A stretch of DNA of 64,000 nucleotides from Dechloromonas sp. TW-R-39-2 (lineage in GTDB: Bacteria > Pseudomonadota > Gammaproteobacteria > Burkholderiales > Rhodocyclaceae): contig NZ_CP045202.1 in NCBI RefSeq assembly GCF_016864195.1, positions 124,001 through 188,000 of the forward strand, given 5' to 3'. This document shows positions 1-8,336 of the stretch, one piece after another. The first letter of the stretch is position 1. Every line of letters starts with the position of its first letter. The notes beneath the pieces are model-generated. The model was not told where the DNA came from and did no database searches. It was given only the letters and a program-made list of their open reading frames with translations. The translations under genes were made by a program, and so were the position numbers.

Positions 1-1242
1 AAGGAAATCGTCGATGCCAAGTCCGGCGCCGGCTACCGGGTTATTGAAGCGATCACCCGCTACGACTGCGGCTCGCGCAATGCCAGCACAATCAAGCGCA
101 TTTACAAGAAAAACGAGTCGGAAGTCGTTCGCGAAGAAGAGATCAAGGGTGCCGAATTGCCGGTCCGTACCGGCACGCTCGACGACAAGGTCCTGCGCGA
201 AGTTTGCCGCCCGGCCAAGGAAAGCGTGACCGAGGTTGCCCAAAAAGCCAACGAGGCAACCAGCCAGTTGAAAGAAGCCAACGAAGCGATGATCAAGAAA
301 GATCTCGCCAAGTCCGGTGCAATGAAGGCATCCGACACCAGCCATGCCCCTGCCGCCAAGGCCGAGCAGGCTGCGCCGATTTCAATCAAGCCGAACCTGA
401 AACCTCCAGCAGAGGCCGCGCATGAGCCGGCGCCACCGAAAGCCGCACCGCCCAAGGCAAGCCACGTCGTGGTGCACAGCTCATCGCCGGCCAAACCTGC
501 CAAACAGGCAAAGACTGGCGGTTACATGCTGGAATTGGCACACAGCGAACCGGCACTCCAGCATGCCCACATTCACTGGTCTTATGACGGCGAAGGCGGC
601 CCCGATAACTGGGCCAAGATCGATCCGAAAAACAAGACTTGTGCCATCGGCCAGCGTCAGTCACCGATCGACATCAAGGAAGGCATCAAGGTCGATCTCG
701 AACAGATCAAGTTCAGCTACCGTCCATCAACCTTCCGCATCATTGACAATGGACACACCGTGCAGGTTGCCGTCGGCGACAGCTCGATCAGCCTGACCGG
801 GAAAACCTACGAACTGGTCCAGTTCCATTTCCATCGCCCTTCCGAAGAAAAGGTCAACGGCCAGCGCTTCGACATGGTGGTGCATCTGGTGCATAAATCG
901 GACGAAGGCCAGTTGGCCGTGGTTGCCGTGCTACTTGAGCGTGGCAGCGAAAATCCGTTCATCCAGACGCTCTGGAACAACATGCCCCTAGAGAAAAACG
1001 TCGAGGTCTCGCCGCCCGGCCCGGTCATCAACCCGGCCAACCTGCTGCCTTCCGACCAGAATTACTACACCTACATGGGCTCGCTGACGACCCCACCCTG
1101 TACCGAAGGGGTGCTCTGGCTGGTCATGAAGCAGCCGGTCCAGGTTTCGCCGGAGCAGATCAACATCTTCAGCCGGCTGTACCGCAACAACGCACGCCCC
1201 ATCCAGCCGGCCAGCAGCCGGATGATCAAGGAAGGTCGTTGA
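1..1242 (+). CDS. Alpha-class carbonic anhydrase with N-terminal adhesin-E-like domain (5' end outside window)
   Basis: The reading frame is open from base 1, so the N-terminus and start codon lie upstream of the window. About 413 residues are visible. The first 60 or so (GYRVIEAITRYDCGSR, then PVRTGTLDDKVLREVC) resemble the surface-adhesin-E type domain often found in proteobacterial exported proteins. A long Ala/Pro/Lys-rich linker follows, then a complete alpha-carbonic anhydrase domain at about residues 180-405. That domain carries QRQSPIDI, the zinc-ligand motif QFHFHRPSEE (two His), VVHLVHK (third His) and SLTTPPCTEGV. Known role: reversible hydration of CO2 in the periplasm or at the surface. 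The catalytic domain assignment is firm; the identity of the N-terminal domain is inferred. Confidence 0.88.
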   Translation, partial: KEIVDAKSGAGYRVIEAITRYDCGSRNASTIKRIYKKNESEVVREEEIKGAELPVRTGTLDDKVLREVCRPAKESVTEVAQKANEATSQLKEANEAMIKKDLAKSGAMKASDTSHAPAAKAEQAAPISIKPNLKPPAEAAHEPAPPKAAPPKASHVVVHSSSPAKPAKQAKTGGYMLELAHSEPALQHAHIHWSYDGEGGPDNWAKIDPKNKTCAIGQRQSPIDIKEGIKVDLEQIKFSYRPSTFRIIDNGHTVQVAVGDSSISLTGKTYELVQFHFHRPSEEKVNGQRFDMVVHLVHKSDEGQLAVVAVLLERGSENPFIQTLWNNMPLEKNVEVSPPGPVINPANLLPSDQNYYTYMGSLTTPPCTEGVLWLVMKQPVQVSPEQINIFSRLYRNNARPIQPASSRMIKEGR

Positions 1243-1260
1243 CCGCAGACAAGACGAAGT

Positions 1261-1294
1261 GGTAACTTAATGACCAGCGAGTCATTAAGTTACC
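1261..1294. promoter_or_regulatory. Perfect 14-bp inverted repeat, probable TetR autoregulatory operator
   Basis: GGTAACTTAATGAC and GTCATTAAGTTACC are exact inverted copies separated by 6 bases (CAGCGA). The second arm ends two bases before the ATG of the TetR-family gene. Such palindromes beside tetR-type genes are normally the binding site of the encoded repressor. No Shine-Dalgarno fits between the operator and the ATG, so the mRNA may be leaderless or nearly so. Confidence 0.75.
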
Positions 1295-1295
1295 C

Positions 1296-1928
1296 ATGTC
1301 AGCCTCCCCACCCGCCCGTAAACGTCGCAAGGAAGCCCGTCCTTCGGAGCTGACCACAGCTGCGCTCAGCCTGTTTGTCGAAAAAGGCTTCGCCGCAACG
1401 CGACTGGAAGATGTCGCCCTCAGCGCCGGCGTATCCAAAGGTACGCTCTACCTCTACTTCGACAGCAAGGAAGCGCTGTTCAAGGCGGTCATTCAGGAAG
1501 GTATCGTCCCGGTTGTAGCCGAAAACGAGGCCATTGCCGCCCAACATAGCGGCAGCAGTTTCGACCTGCTGGAAAAACTGCTCGGTAACTGGTGGAGCAA
1601 GATCGGCCAAACACGACTGGCCGGCATCCCGAAACTGATGGTTGCCGAAGCCAGAAATTTTCCCGACGTCGCACTTTTCTATTACGAAAACGTCATCAAG
1701 CGCGGGCGAGCCCTGGTCGGCGCAGCCCTTGAGCGCGGCATGGCCTCCGGCGAATTCCGGCGCATGGATGTTGAAACAACCATCGACGTGATCATCGCCC
1801 CCATCCTGATGCTGTTGATCTGGCGCTTTTCAATGGCCTGCTGCCAAAACAGCGAAGGCGATTCAGGTCTTTACCTGCAAATTCACATGGATCTCCTGCG
1901 CCAAGGCTTGCGCGGGAGTCAGGTATAA
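1296..1928 (+). CDS. TetR/AcrR-family transcriptional regulator
   Basis: 210 residues, the usual size for the family. The N-terminal helix-turn-helix runs from about residue 15 to 62 and includes ALSLFVEKGFAATRLEDVA and AGVSKGTLYLYFDSKEALF, the canonical TetR DNA-binding segment with its YxYFxSKE signature. The C-terminal two thirds is the ligand/dimer domain. The gene is followed by pcm, a rhodanese and a TolC-like outer-membrane channel on the same strand, so it may regulate that group; its inducer cannot be read from sequence. The perfect palindrome touching its start codon indicates autoregulation. The ATG at 1296 is kept because it gives the normal N-terminal length before the HTH. Confidence 0.9.
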   Translation: MSASPPARKRRKEARPSELTTAALSLFVEKGFAATRLEDVALSAGVSKGTLYLYFDSKEALFKAVIQEGIVPVVAENEAIAAQHSGSSFDLLEKLLGNWWSKIGQTRLAGIPKLMVAEARNFPDVALFYYENVIKRGRALVGAALERGMASGEFRRMDVETTIDVIIAPILMLLIWRFSMACCQNSEGDSGLYLQIHMDLLRQGLRGSQV

Positions 1929-1949
1929 TTTTGCTTTCTCGGAATCAAT

Positions 1950-1969
1950 ATATTAGCTTGTGCTAATAT
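1950..1969. promoter_or_regulatory. 8-bp inverted repeat containing an extended -10 element, upstream of pcm
   Basis: ATATTAGC-TTGT-GCTAATAT lies 20 bases before the pcm ATG. The right arm includes TGCTAATAT, which fits an extended -10 (TG then TAATAT) for pcm transcription, so a protein bound to the palindrome would block the promoter. No convincing -35 is visible. The palindrome differs from the TetR operator at 1261. Confidence 0.4.
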
Positions 1970-1988
1970 TAAGCCTGCGGAGACCCAC

Positions 1989-2642
1989 ATGAATATCGAG
2001 CAAGCACGTTTCAACATGATTGAACAACAGATCCGCCCTTGGGAGGTTCTGGATCCGCAGGTGCTTGACCTGCTTTTCGTGGTCAAGCGCGAAGATTTCG
2101 TACCGACCGCCTACCGCAACCTGGCATTTGCCGACATGGAAATCCCGCTCGGCGATGGCCAGGTCATGCTGGCACCGCGTGTCGAAGCCAAACTGCTGCA
2201 GGAACTCGGCATCAAGAAAACCGACAAGGTTCTCGAAATCGGCACCGGCAGCGGCTACATGGCGGCCTTGCTGGCAGCGCGCGCCGAACACGTTGTGACG
2301 GTCGAATCCCGCCCGGCACTGGCTGAATCCGCTCGCCAGAACCTGGAACGCGCCGGTGTCGCCAACGTCACGGTCGAAGTTGCCGATGGTGCCCAAGGCT
2401 GGAGCCAGTCCGGTCCGTACGACGCAATTGTTGTTTCCGGCTCCCTGCCCACCCTGCCCGCCGCCTTGCTCAAGCAACTGCGCGTCGGTGGCCGTCTTGC
2501 CGTCACGGTTGGCCTGGCCCCGGTCATGCAAGCCCAGTTGATCACCTGTACCGCCGATGGCATCTACAACACGGTCAACCTGTTCGAAACGGTCATTCCG
2601 GCAATCGACGGCACCACGCCCGAATCAGGCTTCTCGTTCTGA
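1989..2642 (+). CDS. pcm: Protein-L-isoaspartate O-methyltransferase
   Basis: 217 residues, close to the family length. SAM-binding motif I is clear at about residues 81-91 (VLEIGTGSGYMAALLA), followed by the acidic motif VTVESRPALAE. The N-terminal NMIEQQIRPWEVLD is typical of the beta-proteobacterial branch, which sits between a TetR gene and rhodanese/tolC. The enzyme methylates L-isoaspartyl residues in damaged cytoplasmic proteins using S-adenosylmethionine; some members of this branch are annotated only as pcm-like, so repair activity is inferred from the family. Its TGA overlaps the ATG of the rhodanese gene by one base, indicating translational coupling. Confidence 0.88.
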   Translation: MNIEQARFNMIEQQIRPWEVLDPQVLDLLFVVKREDFVPTAYRNLAFADMEIPLGDGQVMLAPRVEAKLLQELGIKKTDKVLEIGTGSGYMAALLAARAEHVVTVESRPALAESARQNLERAGVANVTVEVADGAQGWSQSGPYDAIVVSGSLPTLPAALLKQLRVGGRLAVTVGLAPVMQAQLITCTADGIYNTVNLFETVIPAIDGTTPESGFSF

Positions 2643-2965
2643 TGCAGCAGATTCGCGCACGCCAACTGGCCGAATGGCTGGCTGATGACAGCCAGCCCAA
2701 GCCGATTCTGCTCGACGTGCGCGAACCGTGGGAATTCGAACTCTGCCATTTGCCTGATTCGCTGCTCATTCCGATGCACACGGTCCCCCTGCGTTGCGAT
2801 GAGCTCGACCCGGAGCGTGAGCTTGTCGTCATTTGCCACCACGGCGGACGCAGCATGCAGGTTGCCATGTTTCTCGAACGCAAGGGTTATGCACGATTGC
2901 ACAACCTGGCTGGCGGCGTAGAAGCCTGGGCAGGAGAAGTTGACCCCACGATGCATCGATATTGA
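2642..2965 (+). CDS. Single-domain rhodanese-like sulfurtransferase
   Basis: 107 residues forming one rhodanese domain. It contains LLDVREPWEFELCHLP near the N-terminus, the active-site loop CHHGGRS with the catalytic Cys at about residue 65, and the C-terminal GGVEAWAGEVDP. The protein lacks a signal peptide and should be cytoplasmic. It is expected to carry a persulfide and move sulfur to a thiophilic acceptor; the physiological acceptor is unknown. It overlaps pcm by one base, and the tolC-like start follows 7 bases after its stop, so the three genes look like one operon. Confidence 0.88.
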   Translation: MQQIRARQLAEWLADDSQPKPILLDVREPWEFELCHLPDSLLIPMHTVPLRCDELDPERELVVICHHGGRSMQVAMFLERKGYARLHNLAGGVEAWAGEVDPTMHRY

Positions 2966-2972
2966 GGATGGC

Positions 2973-4301
2973 ATGAAAAAACTCGCCTGGCTGATTCTTT
3001 CACCCTTGCTTGCTGCACCTGTGTTTGCCGCAGACCTGATGCAGGTCTACCGCGAAGCACAGGACAACGATCCGACCTTTGCCGCAGCCCGCGCCACACT
3101 CGATGCCGGCCGCGAAAAAATGCCCCAGGGCCGGGCTAGCCTGCTGCCGAGCCTGACACTTTCCGGCAATACGGTGTGGAACGAGAATGAAGTCTCGCTC
3201 TTCAACGGTGCCACGCTTGGCAAACCGCATTTCAACAGCAACGGCTACCAGCTGACCCTGTCCCAGCCGCTTTTCCGCTGGCAGAACTGGGTCAGTTACG
3301 ACCAGTCGAAAATCCAGGTTGCCCAGGCCGAAGCCAATTTCGCGCAAGCTCGCCAGGATTTGATCCTGCGTGTTGCCCAGGCTTATTTCGATGTCAATTA
3401 CGCCATCGAAAACCTCAAAGCCGTTCGGGCCAACAAGACCGCCATCGCCCAGCAGCTCGAGTCGGCCAAAAAGAATTTCGAAGTCGGCACGGCAACCATT
3501 ACCGACACGCACGAAGCACAGGCCCGCTTCGACCTCGCCGTGGCACAGGAAATTGCGGCTGAAAGCGACTACGAAGTCAAACAGCGCAGCCTGCAAGCCA
3601 TCATTGGCAAGGAAGCGGGCGACTTGGCCACCACGCGCAAGGATGCCGAGCTGACTGCACCACAACCCAACGATATGAATCAGTGGGTTGCCGCAGCCGA
3701 AAAGGACAGCATCGCCGTCCAGGTTCAGCAAGCCAATGCCGACATCGCCGAACGGGAGGTTGGCAAGCAACGCGCGGGGCACTACCCGACCGTCGATCTG
3801 GTCGCCAACGCCGGAAATGCCAAATCCTTCGGGTCGACCGCGCTGGGCATGATCGATACCGAATACCAGAACATCGGCATCCAGCTGAACATTCCAATTT
3901 TCCAGGGCGGCCAGGTCGCATCGCGTCAGCGCGAAGCCGCAGCCAATCGCACCGCCACCCTGTCCAACCTTGAAGCAGCGCGCCGCACGGCCGCCCTTTC
4001 CGCCCGCCAGTACTACCTCGGCGTGGTCAACGGGCTGGCCCAGGTCCGCGCCCTCAAGGCAGCGCTGGTTTCGTCACAATCAGCCCTTGAGTCGAACAAG
4101 CTGGGTTACGAAGTCGGCGTACGCATCAACATCGATGTGCTCAACGCCGAAAACCAGGTCTACGTCACCCGCCGCGACTTGGCTCGGGCGACGCTGGATA
4201 CGCTACTCGCCCAACTGCGCCTGAAGGGTGCGGTCGGCGCCCTGGGCGAAGACGATATTGCCCAGATCAACGCCTTGCTTGAGCGACCTGCCGTTCAATA
4301 A
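2973..4301 (+). CDS. tolC: TolC-family outer-membrane efflux channel
   Basis: 442 residues from the ATG at 2973. That start gives a clean Sec signal peptide (MKKLAWLILSPLLAAPVFA, cleavage before AD); the frame extends further upstream, but that would bury the signal. The mature protein has the duplicated TolC/OEP architecture: LMQVYREAQDNDP at the start of repeat 1, long Ala/Gln-rich coiled-coil helices, and PIFQGGQVASRQREA in repeat 2. It forms the trimeric exit duct for type I secretion or RND/MFS efflux pumps. No pump genes adjoin it, so it probably serves several partners. Its 3' end overlaps the convergent waaA by 35 bases. Confidence 0.92.
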   Translation: MKKLAWLILSPLLAAPVFAADLMQVYREAQDNDPTFAAARATLDAGREKMPQGRASLLPSLTLSGNTVWNENEVSLFNGATLGKPHFNSNGYQLTLSQPLFRWQNWVSYDQSKIQVAQAEANFAQARQDLILRVAQAYFDVNYAIENLKAVRANKTAIAQQLESAKKNFEVGTATITDTHEAQARFDLAVAQEIAAESDYEVKQRSLQAIIGKEAGDLATTRKDAELTAPQPNDMNQWVAAAEKDSIAVQVQQANADIAEREVGKQRAGHYPTVDLVANAGNAKSFGSTALGMIDTEYQNIGIQLNIPIFQGGQVASRQREAAANRTATLSNLEAARRTAALSARQYYLGVVNGLAQVRALKAALVSSQSALESNKLGYEVGVRINIDVLNAENQVYVTRRDLARATLDTLLAQLRLKGAVGALGEDDIAQINALLERPAVQ

Positions 4302-5526
4302 AATTCAGGGTACGCTGCGCTGCGCCCTGATGGGCCAGCGCAAACCGGCTAGCCGCCTGGCGCATGTCGGCCAGTTCATCGACACTGCCCAGTAGTTGCT
4401 CGACCGCCAGTCCAAGCGCCTCGACTGAGTCAATGCGCCGCGCCGCACCAGCCGCGATGGCATCCTGCGTTGCCTGCAGGAAATTGAAGGTATGCGGACC
4501 GACCAGCACGGGACAAGCGCAAGCCGCTGCCTCGATCAGATTCTGCCCGCCAAGCGGCAACAAACTACCGCCGATGAAGGCCAGGTCGGCCATGGCGTAG
4601 TAAGCCGCCATTTCTCCCATGCTGTCGCCCAGCCAAACATCCGTCTCCGCGACAGGCATCGCCACGCTGCGCCGCTCGCAACGCAGCCCCCGGCTGGCAA
4701 TCAGGTCGGCAACCTCATTGAACCGCTGCGGATGGCGCGGCACCAGCACGAGCAAGGCATCCGGCACACGCGCTGCACGCCAGGCATCGAGAATCAACGC
4801 TTCCTCACCTTCACGCATACTCGCGGCCAACCAGACCGGGCGCGACCCGAGCCCGGCTTTCCAGTCACGCCCCAGCGCCAGTTTTTCGGGCGATGGCACC
4901 ACGTCGAATTTCAGATTGCCACAAACCTCGACCGACCCGGCACCGAATTGACCCAAGCGCAGCGCATCGCCGTCCGTCTGCGCCGAGACACCGGCGAGGA
5001 CGCCGAAGGCCGGGCGGACAAGCCGGCCAAGACGGCCATAACCGCGCGCCGAACGAACCGACAGACGGGCATTGGCCAGCATTACCGGAACACGGTTTTT
5101 CTGTGCGGAAGCGAGCAGATTCGGCCATATCTCGGTTTCCATCAGGACACCGAAAAGCGGCGAAAAACGCCTGAAAAAGCGGTCGACCGCGCCAGGGTAG
5201 TCATACGGCAGATACGCCTGGATAACCCGCTCGCCATAGACCTCACGCCCGGTTTCCCGTCCGGTCGGAGTCATGCAGGTCAGCAGGATGCGATAGCCGG
5301 GCCAACGCGCCAGCAAACCTTCGATCAACGGTTGCGCCGCGCGCGTTTCACCGACCGAGACAGCGTGCACCCAGATCAGTTTTTCGGGCACGGGCTGAGC
5401 GTAAAAACCGTATCGCTCGCCGAGATGATGCAGGTAATCGGCTTGCTTGCGGGCACGCCAGAGCAGGCGCAGCCAGATCAGCGGCGTGATCAGGTAGAGG
5501 AACAGCGAATAAAGCAGGCGCGCCAT
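4267..5526 (-). CDS. waaA: 3-deoxy-D-manno-octulosonic acid (Kdo) transferase
   Basis: 419 residues, matching WaaA/KdtA length. The N-terminus is a membrane-anchoring helix (LLYSLFLYLITPLIWLRLLW). The GT-B fold follows, with IWVHAVSVGETRAAQPLI, LLTCMTPTGRETG, the MLANARLSVRSARGY segment and the C-terminal FIGGSLLPLGGQNLIEAAA with its sugar-nucleotide site. It transfers Kdo from CMP-Kdo to lipid IVA at the inner face of the inner membrane, an essential step in LPS inner-core synthesis. Its ATG overlaps the waaC stop by one base, so waaC-waaA are coupled. Confidence 0.95.
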   Translation of the reverse strand: MARLLYSLFLYLITPLIWLRLLWRARKQADYLHHLGERYGFYAQPVPEKLIWVHAVSVGETRAAQPLIEGLLARWPGYRILLTCMTPTGRETGREVYGERVIQAYLPYDYPGAVDRFFRRFSPLFGVLMETEIWPNLLASAQKNRVPVMLANARLSVRSARGYGRLGRLVRPAFGVLAGVSAQTDGDALRLGQFGAGSVEVCGNLKFDVVPSPEKLALGRDWKAGLGSRPVWLAASMREGEEALILDAWRAARVPDALLVLVPRHPQRFNEVADLIASRGLRCERRSVAMPVAETDVWLGDSMGEMAAYYAMADLAFIGGSLLPLGGQNLIEAAACACPVLVGPHTFNFLQATQDAIAAGAARRIDSVEALGLAVEQLLGSVDELADMRQAASRFALAHQGAAQRTLNFIERQVAQARR

Positions 5527-6479
5527 CAGGAAAGCGCCGCTTGCAATTCGTCGAGCACGGCCGAAACCGTCGGGATTTGTGCCTTGCCACCCAGATTACG
5601 GAAGAAGCCACTGCCGAGTACGCCGGTCAAACCGGGGTCTGTCGCGGTGTACAAGGCAACGGTGGGCGTTTTCAAGGCCACGGCGAGGTGGCTCAACCCG
5701 GTATCCACGCCAACCGCTGCCCGGGCAGAACCGAGCAGCGCAGCCAGTTGCGGAATGTTCATCGGCGGCGCAGCGATGGCCCCCGGAATCGATACCGCAA
5801 GACGCGCCGCCCGCTCGCGCTCGGGCGCACTACCGGCCGGCAAGACAGCGGTATAGCCCAGCGCACCCAATTGGCGACCTAATTCGATCCAGTGCGTCTC
5901 GGGCCAGAGCTTGTCATCGCGACTGGTGGCCGTCAGAAAAACCACAAAAGGCCGTTCCGGCAACCAGTCGAATTGGGCGGCTGGCGGCGCAATGCCGTAA
6001 TCCGGACCACCATCGATGCTGTAACCAAGGGCCGCAGCCACCAACAGGCGATTGCGTACGACGGCATGCTCGGTCGTCGGGACGCTGAAGTGACGCTCAT
6101 AGAATCGTGCGGCAACCGGTTCGCGCGCCGAATCTGCCGCATAACCGCTGAGTGGCCCGCGCGCACGGCGGGCCAGCCAGGCACTTTTCAACAAACCTTG
6201 GGTGTCGATCACCGCATCGTAACGATGGGCCTGCATCTGGCGGCCAAAAGCGCCGAATTCACGCCAGGTCTGCGCCTGAAACAGCTTTTTACGCCAACGC
6301 CGGATCGCAACCGGGACGATTTCGCCGACGGCTGGGTGCAGACGGGGAATGGCCGCGAAACTCTCCTCGACGCACCAGTCGACCGCGGCATCGGGGAAAT
6401 GCCGGCGAATGTCGCTGACCACGGGCAAATTGTGGATCACGTCGCCGAGCGAGGAAGTTTTCACGAGCAGAATGCGCAT
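5526..6479 (-). CDS. waaC: LPS heptosyltransferase I
   Basis: 317 residues, a GT-B glycosyltransferase of family 9. It begins MRILLVKTSSLGDVIHNLPV, the hallmark N-terminus of WaaC, and has VIDTQGLLKSAWLARRARG and the C-terminal nucleotide-sugar motif AAVGVDTGLSHLAVALKTPT. It adds the first L-glycero-D-manno-heptose to Kdo2-lipid A. It is followed with a one-base overlap by waaA. The divergent glycosyltransferase gene starts 40 bases away, so a shared promoter region lies at about 6480-6518. Confidence 0.94.
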   Translation of the reverse strand: MRILLVKTSSLGDVIHNLPVVSDIRRHFPDAAVDWCVEESFAAIPRLHPAVGEIVPVAIRRWRKKLFQAQTWREFGAFGRQMQAHRYDAVIDTQGLLKSAWLARRARGPLSGYAADSAREPVAARFYERHFSVPTTEHAVVRNRLLVAAALGYSIDGGPDYGIAPPAAQFDWLPERPFVVFLTATSRDDKLWPETHWIELGRQLGALGYTAVLPAGSAPERERAARLAVSIPGAIAAPPMNIPQLAALLGSARAAVGVDTGLSHLAVALKTPTVALYTATDPGLTGVLGSGFFRNLGGKAQIPTVSAVLDELQAALS

Positions 6480-6518
6480 CGGCAGATAAAATACGTGCTT
6501 TCGAAGCCGCGATTATAA

Positions 6519-7289
6519 ATGCCTGCCACGCGCCAGCCGCTCTCCGTTGCGATCATTACGCTCAATGCCGCCTCCCAGCTCGAGGATTGCCTGAAAAGTG
6601 CGCGCTTTGCCGACGAGATCATCGTTGTCGACTCAGGCAGCACCGACGGCACGGTGGCGCTGGCCGAACGTTACGGCGCCCGCGTCATCCAGCAAGACTG
6701 GCTGGGCTTCGGGCCGCAAAAACAGTTTGCCGTCGACGCGGCAAGCCACGACTGGGTACTCTGCCTCGATGCCGACGAACGAGTCAGCCCGGCCTTGCAG
6801 ACAAGCATCGAAATTGCCCTGCAACAGCCGTCGACCGCAGCTTTCCGCTTTCCACGCTGCAATCGCTTCCTCGGCCGCTACCTAAAACACGGCGAGGGTT
6901 ATCCCGACTGGAGCCTGCGCCTGTTCGACCGCCGTCAGGCACGCTGGTCGGACGATGCCGTCCATGAAAAAGTCGAAACCCGCGCCACCATCGGCCAACT
7001 GTCGGGCGATCTGCTGCACGACTCGGCCGAATCGCTGGCCAGCTACCTGACCAAGCAAAACCGCTACACCACGCTGGCCGCCGACATGGCACTGGCGGCG
7101 GGCAAACGGGCAAGCTTCGGCCGCATTGCCTTCAGCCCGCTGGTCCGCTTCATCAAGTTCTACCTGATCCGCCAGGGTTTCCGCGACGGTTTGCCCGGCC
7201 TGATCCACATTGCCATCGGCTGTTTCAACAGCTTCATGAAATATTCCAAAATGCTGGAACGTCAAAAATCCGATGCGACGTTGCGGTAA
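6519..7289 (+). CDS. Family 2 glycosyltransferase (WaaE/KdtX-like LPS core)
   Basis: 256 residues. The N-terminal GT-A fold shows SVAIITLNAASQLEDCLKSA, EIIVVDSGSTDGT and the metal-binding LCLDADERV. The C-terminal part (HEGEGYPDWSLRLFDRR, DDAVHEKV, then LSSYLTKQNRYTTLAA-type text) is typical of the WaaE/KdtX group, which adds a glucose to the LPS inner core. The position beside waaC/waaA supports a core-LPS role. The exact acceptor and sugar are inferred. A hydrophobic C-terminal helix (FIKFYLIRQGFRDGLPGLIHI) suggests membrane association. Confidence 0.85.
   Translation: MPATRQPLSVAIITLNAASQLEDCLKSARFADEIIVVDSGSTDGTVALAERYGARVIQQDWLGFGPQKQFAVDAASHDWVLCLDADERVSPALQTSIEIALQQPSTAAFRFPRCNRFLGRYLKHGEGYPDWSLRLFDRRQARWSDDAVHEKVETRATIGQLSGDLLHDSAESLASYLTKQNRYTTLAADMALAAGKRASFGRIAFSPLVRFIKFYLIRQGFRDGLPGLIHIAIGCFNSFMKYSKMLERQKSDATLR
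6830..6841 (-). repeat. 12-mer repeat GCTGCGGTCGAC, copy 1
   Basis: Exact copy, minus orientation, inside the family 2 glycosyltransferase gene, where the coding strand reads S-T-A-A. Confidence 0.9.
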
Positions 7290-7319
7290 AATCACCTTTC
7301 CATTGCCACGGGTAAGCCC

Positions 7320-8327
7320 ATGAAAATTCTTGTGACCGGCGCAGCCGGATTTATCGGCATGACCACCTCGCTGCGCCTGCTTGCGCGCGGCGACGAAGTC
7401 GTCGGTCTGGACAACCTGAACGATTATTACGAAGTCAGCCTGAAGGAAAACCGCCTGGCCCGACTGACCAGCCACGCCAACTTCCGCTTCATCAAGCTCG
7501 ACGTTGGTGACCGGGCCGGCATGGAAGCCCTGTTCGCCAGCGAAAAGTTCGACAAGGTGATTCACCTTGCCGCTCAGGCCGGGGTTCGTTACTCGCTGCA
7601 GAATCCGCACGCTTACATCGACAGCAATCTGGTCGGCTTCACCAATATTCTCGAAGGCTGCCGCCACAACAAGGTGGCGCATCTGGTTTACGCCTCCAGC
7701 TCCAGCGTTTATGGCGGCAATACCAAGATGCCGTTCTCGGAACACGACAGCGTCGACCATCCGGTCAGTCTCTACGCCGCCAGCAAAAAGGCCAACGAGC
7801 TGATGGCCCACACCTACAGCCACCTGTTCGGCCTGCCGACGACCGGGCTGCGCTTCTTCACGGTCTACGGCCCATGGGGTCGCCCGGATATGGCGCTCTT
7901 CCTGTTCACCAAGGCCATTCTTGAAGGTCGTGCCATCGACGTCTTCAACCACGGCAACATGCAGCGCGACTTCACCTACGTCGACGACATCGTCGAGGGC
8001 GTCATCCGCGTGCTCGACAAGAATGCTGCGGTCAACGCCGAATATGATGCGATTTCCGCCGATCCGGCGACGAGCAATGCGCCTTACCGCGTGTTCAACA
8101 TCGGCAACAACAATCCGGTCCAGTTGCTCGACTTCATCGGCGCCATCGAACAGGCGCTCGGCAAGACGGCAGAGAAGCGCCTGCTGCCGCTGCAGGACGG
8201 CGACGTCCCGGCGACCTATGCCGATACTTCGCTGCTCAACGACTGGGTCGGTTTCGTCCCAGGCACGCCCATCCAGGAAGGCGTTGGCCGCTTCATCGCC
8301 TGGTATCGCGATTACTACAAGGTTTAA
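7320..8327 (+). CDS. NAD-dependent epimerase, UDP-glucuronate 4-epimerase type
   Basis: 335 residues, an extended short-chain dehydrogenase/reductase. The Rossmann motif is at residues 4-11 (VTGAAGFIG), followed by the substrate loop [17 protein letters not shown] characteristic of CapI/WbpV-like UDP-glucuronate 4-epimerases. The catalytic Ser region is SSSSVYG, YxxxK is YAASKK, and the C-terminal [19 protein letters not shown] is conserved in the group. It interconverts UDP-glucuronate and UDP-galacturonate, giving precursors for LPS or capsule. The neighbouring waa genes and glmS, 9 bases downstream, fit a cell-surface sugar operon. Confidence 0.87.
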   Translation: MKILVTGAAGFIGMTTSLRLLARGDEVVGLDNLNDYYEVSLKENRLARLTSHANFRFIKLDVGDRAGMEALFASEKFDKVIHLAAQAGVRYSLQNPHAYIDSNLVGFTNILEGCRHNKVAHLVYASSSSVYGGNTKMPFSEHDSVDHPVSLYAASKKANELMAHTYSHLFGLPTTGLRFFTVYGPWGRPDMALFLFTKAILEGRAIDVFNHGNMQRDFTYVDDIVEGVIRVLDKNAAVNAEYDAISADPATSNAPYRVFNIGNNNPVQLLDFIGAIEQALGKTAEKRLLPLQDGDVPATYADTSLLNDWVGFVPGTPIQEGVGRFIAWYRDYYKV

Positions 8328-8336
8328 GGATCAGTC

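Noticed and set aside
5174..5185. Further GCGGTCGACC sequences (for example 5174, 24058, 45589, 47989) as additional 12-mer copies
   Set aside because: They share the SalI-type core but lack the GCTGC arm, so they were not counted as copies.
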